DNA of 64,000 nt from Ophthalmolycus amberensis (taxonomy: Eukaryota; Chordata; Actinopteri; Perciformes; Zoarcidae). Positions 62,972-64,000 of the stretch are shown in pieces. Location: positions 2,532,501-2,596,500 of the forward strand of contig JAFEUB010000846.1 of assembly GCA_024529925.1 (NCBI GenBank). Direction: 5' to 3'. The translations under genes and the position numbers were made by a program. Position 1 is the stretch's first letter, and every line of letters starts with the position of its first letter. The notes under the pieces are model-generated. The model was given only the letters and a program-made list of their open reading frames with translations. It did not search any database and had not been told where the DNA came from.

Positions 62972-63663
62972 CCATCAGACATGTTCAGATGCTGCTACCA
63001 CCTACCTGTCAGCCCAAGTCATGTCGTAAGTAGCGAGGACCTAGTGTCACACACTGAAGAGTTGCTGTCCTCCGGCGCTGAAAGGGACATGTACAGTACC
63101 GCGGAGGCCGCCACAGCTACATGTGGCGCAAAGAGCAAAGACCGCTTGAAGCAGCTACCCTACTGACATAACATTATTGTCTTTGTTTTTGAGGTGCATA
63201 GGATGAGTAGAACACGTTGAGATGTGATGACAGGAGAAAACCAACCTGGCCCGGAATAATTATGTAACACTAGATGTGGTTTAATGTTTCTAGAAAGATG
63301 TGCATGTGTTTCTTCTGTAGCTATTGAGGCAGCCATGACAGGGCCACAGTGCAAGAGAGAGGGACCACGGGAGGTGAGAGATGTACAAGGAAGTTCAAAG
63401 CATAATGAAAGTCTCTCCTCTGCTCATTCCATCTGCAGATCATTAAGAAGTCTTTGAAATGGAGGGAGAGTGTCAGGTAAAGGGAAGAAAGACATATCTA
63501 CTCCTTTCTGCTGCTCCTTTCCCTTGCATTTCTCACAGTTCAGTATTTAAATGGTTGGATTCCCCCCCCCCCTATCAATTGCTGTTTGTTGATCATGTTT
63601 GTATCTTCACAGTGTGCTTTTGGAGTGGCTGCTCCTGACTGGCCGAAGTCAGAGGGTGATGTG

Positions 63664-63984
63664 TCAGTAAGGGGAGAAAAGGATTGGCCCGTGGGTGGTG
63701 CGGATGGGCCCGGGGGCAGGTCTCAGGATGGCGTGGCTGAGATGATGGCCTTGCAATAGGTGATGGTGCGGATGGTGCGGATGGTGCGGATGGTGCGGAT
63801 GGTGCGGATGGTGCGGGAGGTGCGGGAGGTGCGGATGGTGCGGGAGGTGCGCAGGATTTGCTGCACGGAGAGCCAGCTGGTTCGAGGATGCTGCAGCGGC
63901 CATTGCTGCAGCAATAGCCAAGGGGTTGTGCAAGAGCCCTGCACCCAAAACTTTGGTAAGATCCTTGGAGAAGGTCAATGAAGA
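63664..63984 (-). CDS. znf385a: Zinc finger protein 385A-like, last coding exon (partial gene)
   Basis: The exon follows the acceptor ttctgtttgcag and encodes 106 residues to a TGA at 63666-63664. It contains LTFSKDLTKVLGAGLL and NPLAIAAAMAAAASS, then a His-Pro repeat, and ends APGPIRTTHGPILFSPY. The first and last parts correspond to the C-terminus of human ZNF385A, a C2H2-type protein that binds RNA and p53; the zinc fingers lie in upstream exons outside the window. The His-Pro stretch, encoded by a nonanucleotide repeat at 63758-63845, is much longer than I recall in human. The name rests on this one exon, so a paralogue is possible, though the human 12q13 location fits. Confidence 0.8.
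   Translation of the reverse strand, partial: SSLTFSKDLTKVLGAGLLHNPLAIAAAMAAAASSNQLALRAANPAHLPHHPHLPHLPHHPHHPHHPHHPHHPHHHLLQGHHLSHAILRPAPGPIRTTHGPILFSPY
63758..63845. repeat. (ggtgcggat)n coding minisatellite
   Basis: About ten 9-bp units, some variant (gtgcgggag), inside the znf385a exon. On the coding strand they read as His-Pro-His repeats. The unit length keeps the frame. Confidence 0.9.
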
Positions 63985-64000
63985 CTGCAAACAGAAGGGG

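Larger units (their letters stand above)
56561..63663. other. Gene-free interval and znf385a 3' flank
   Basis: No reading frame shows family motifs. A (TC)n run lies at 57703-57741 and a poly-C run at 62949-62971. The right-most few hundred bases are probably the 3' untranslated region of the minus-strand zinc-finger gene. Confidence 0.45.

Noticed and set aside
1..64000. CRISPR arrays, operons and bacterial features
   Set aside because: The DNA is vertebrate nuclear; the only regular repeats are microsatellites, minisatellites and retroelement parts.

Overview
The window is teleost nuclear DNA, probably from a percomorph-type fish. The genes are split by short GT-AG introns. The spaces between them hold fish-type dispersed repeats, microsatellites and LTR elements. 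No bacterial or organellar features were seen. Gene names rest on motif and family recognition plus hand-traced exon joins, not on a database search.

Layout. 1-2835: upstream non-coding DNA. 2836-8373 (+): an 18-exon SLC26 anion transporter, best called slc26a10. 10490-10610: two perfect hairpins. 10774-24591: a ~2.1 kb solo-LTR-like element (TGTTGGG...CCCAACA) split by a young full-length endogenous retrovirus at 11727-23448. 24592-26856: minisatellite, a LINE scrap and other repeats. 26857-28704: a second copy of the solo-LTR-like element. 29307-33760 (-): a 10-exon b4galnt1 (GM2/GD2 synthase). 33761-39767: non-coding, with a perfect 48-bp palindrome and an LTR-like element. 39768-42442 (+): a c1galt1-type core-1 galactosyltransferase with an apparent one-base frame break at the end of exon 2. 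43659-44719 (-): tac3, whose precursor carries both an NKB-related peptide and neurokinin B. 44720-63663: about 19 kb without a recognisable gene. 63664-63984 (-): the last coding exon of a znf385a-like zinc-finger gene that continues beyond the right edge.

Context. slc26a10 and b4galnt1 lie tail to tail as on human 12q13, and TAC3 and ZNF385A map to the same human arm, so this is a recognisable vertebrate synteny block. b4galnt1 (ganglioside) and c1galt1 (mucin-type O-glycan) are both Golgi type II glycosyltransferases, but nothing in the sequence shows shared control.

The retrovirus has 614/616-bp LTRs, a 4-bp target duplication (atcc), an initiator-Met-tRNA-like primer site, a splice donor, a long repeat-rich leader, gag, pro, pol and env, and a polypurine tract. 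Its LTRs differ by only 3 substitutions and 2 one-base indels. Yet gag, pro and pol change reading frame several times, and the env frame closes just before the membrane anchor. The most unusual coding signal is a pair of H-x-T-L motifs between protease and reverse transcriptase, reminiscent of 2H phosphoesterases.
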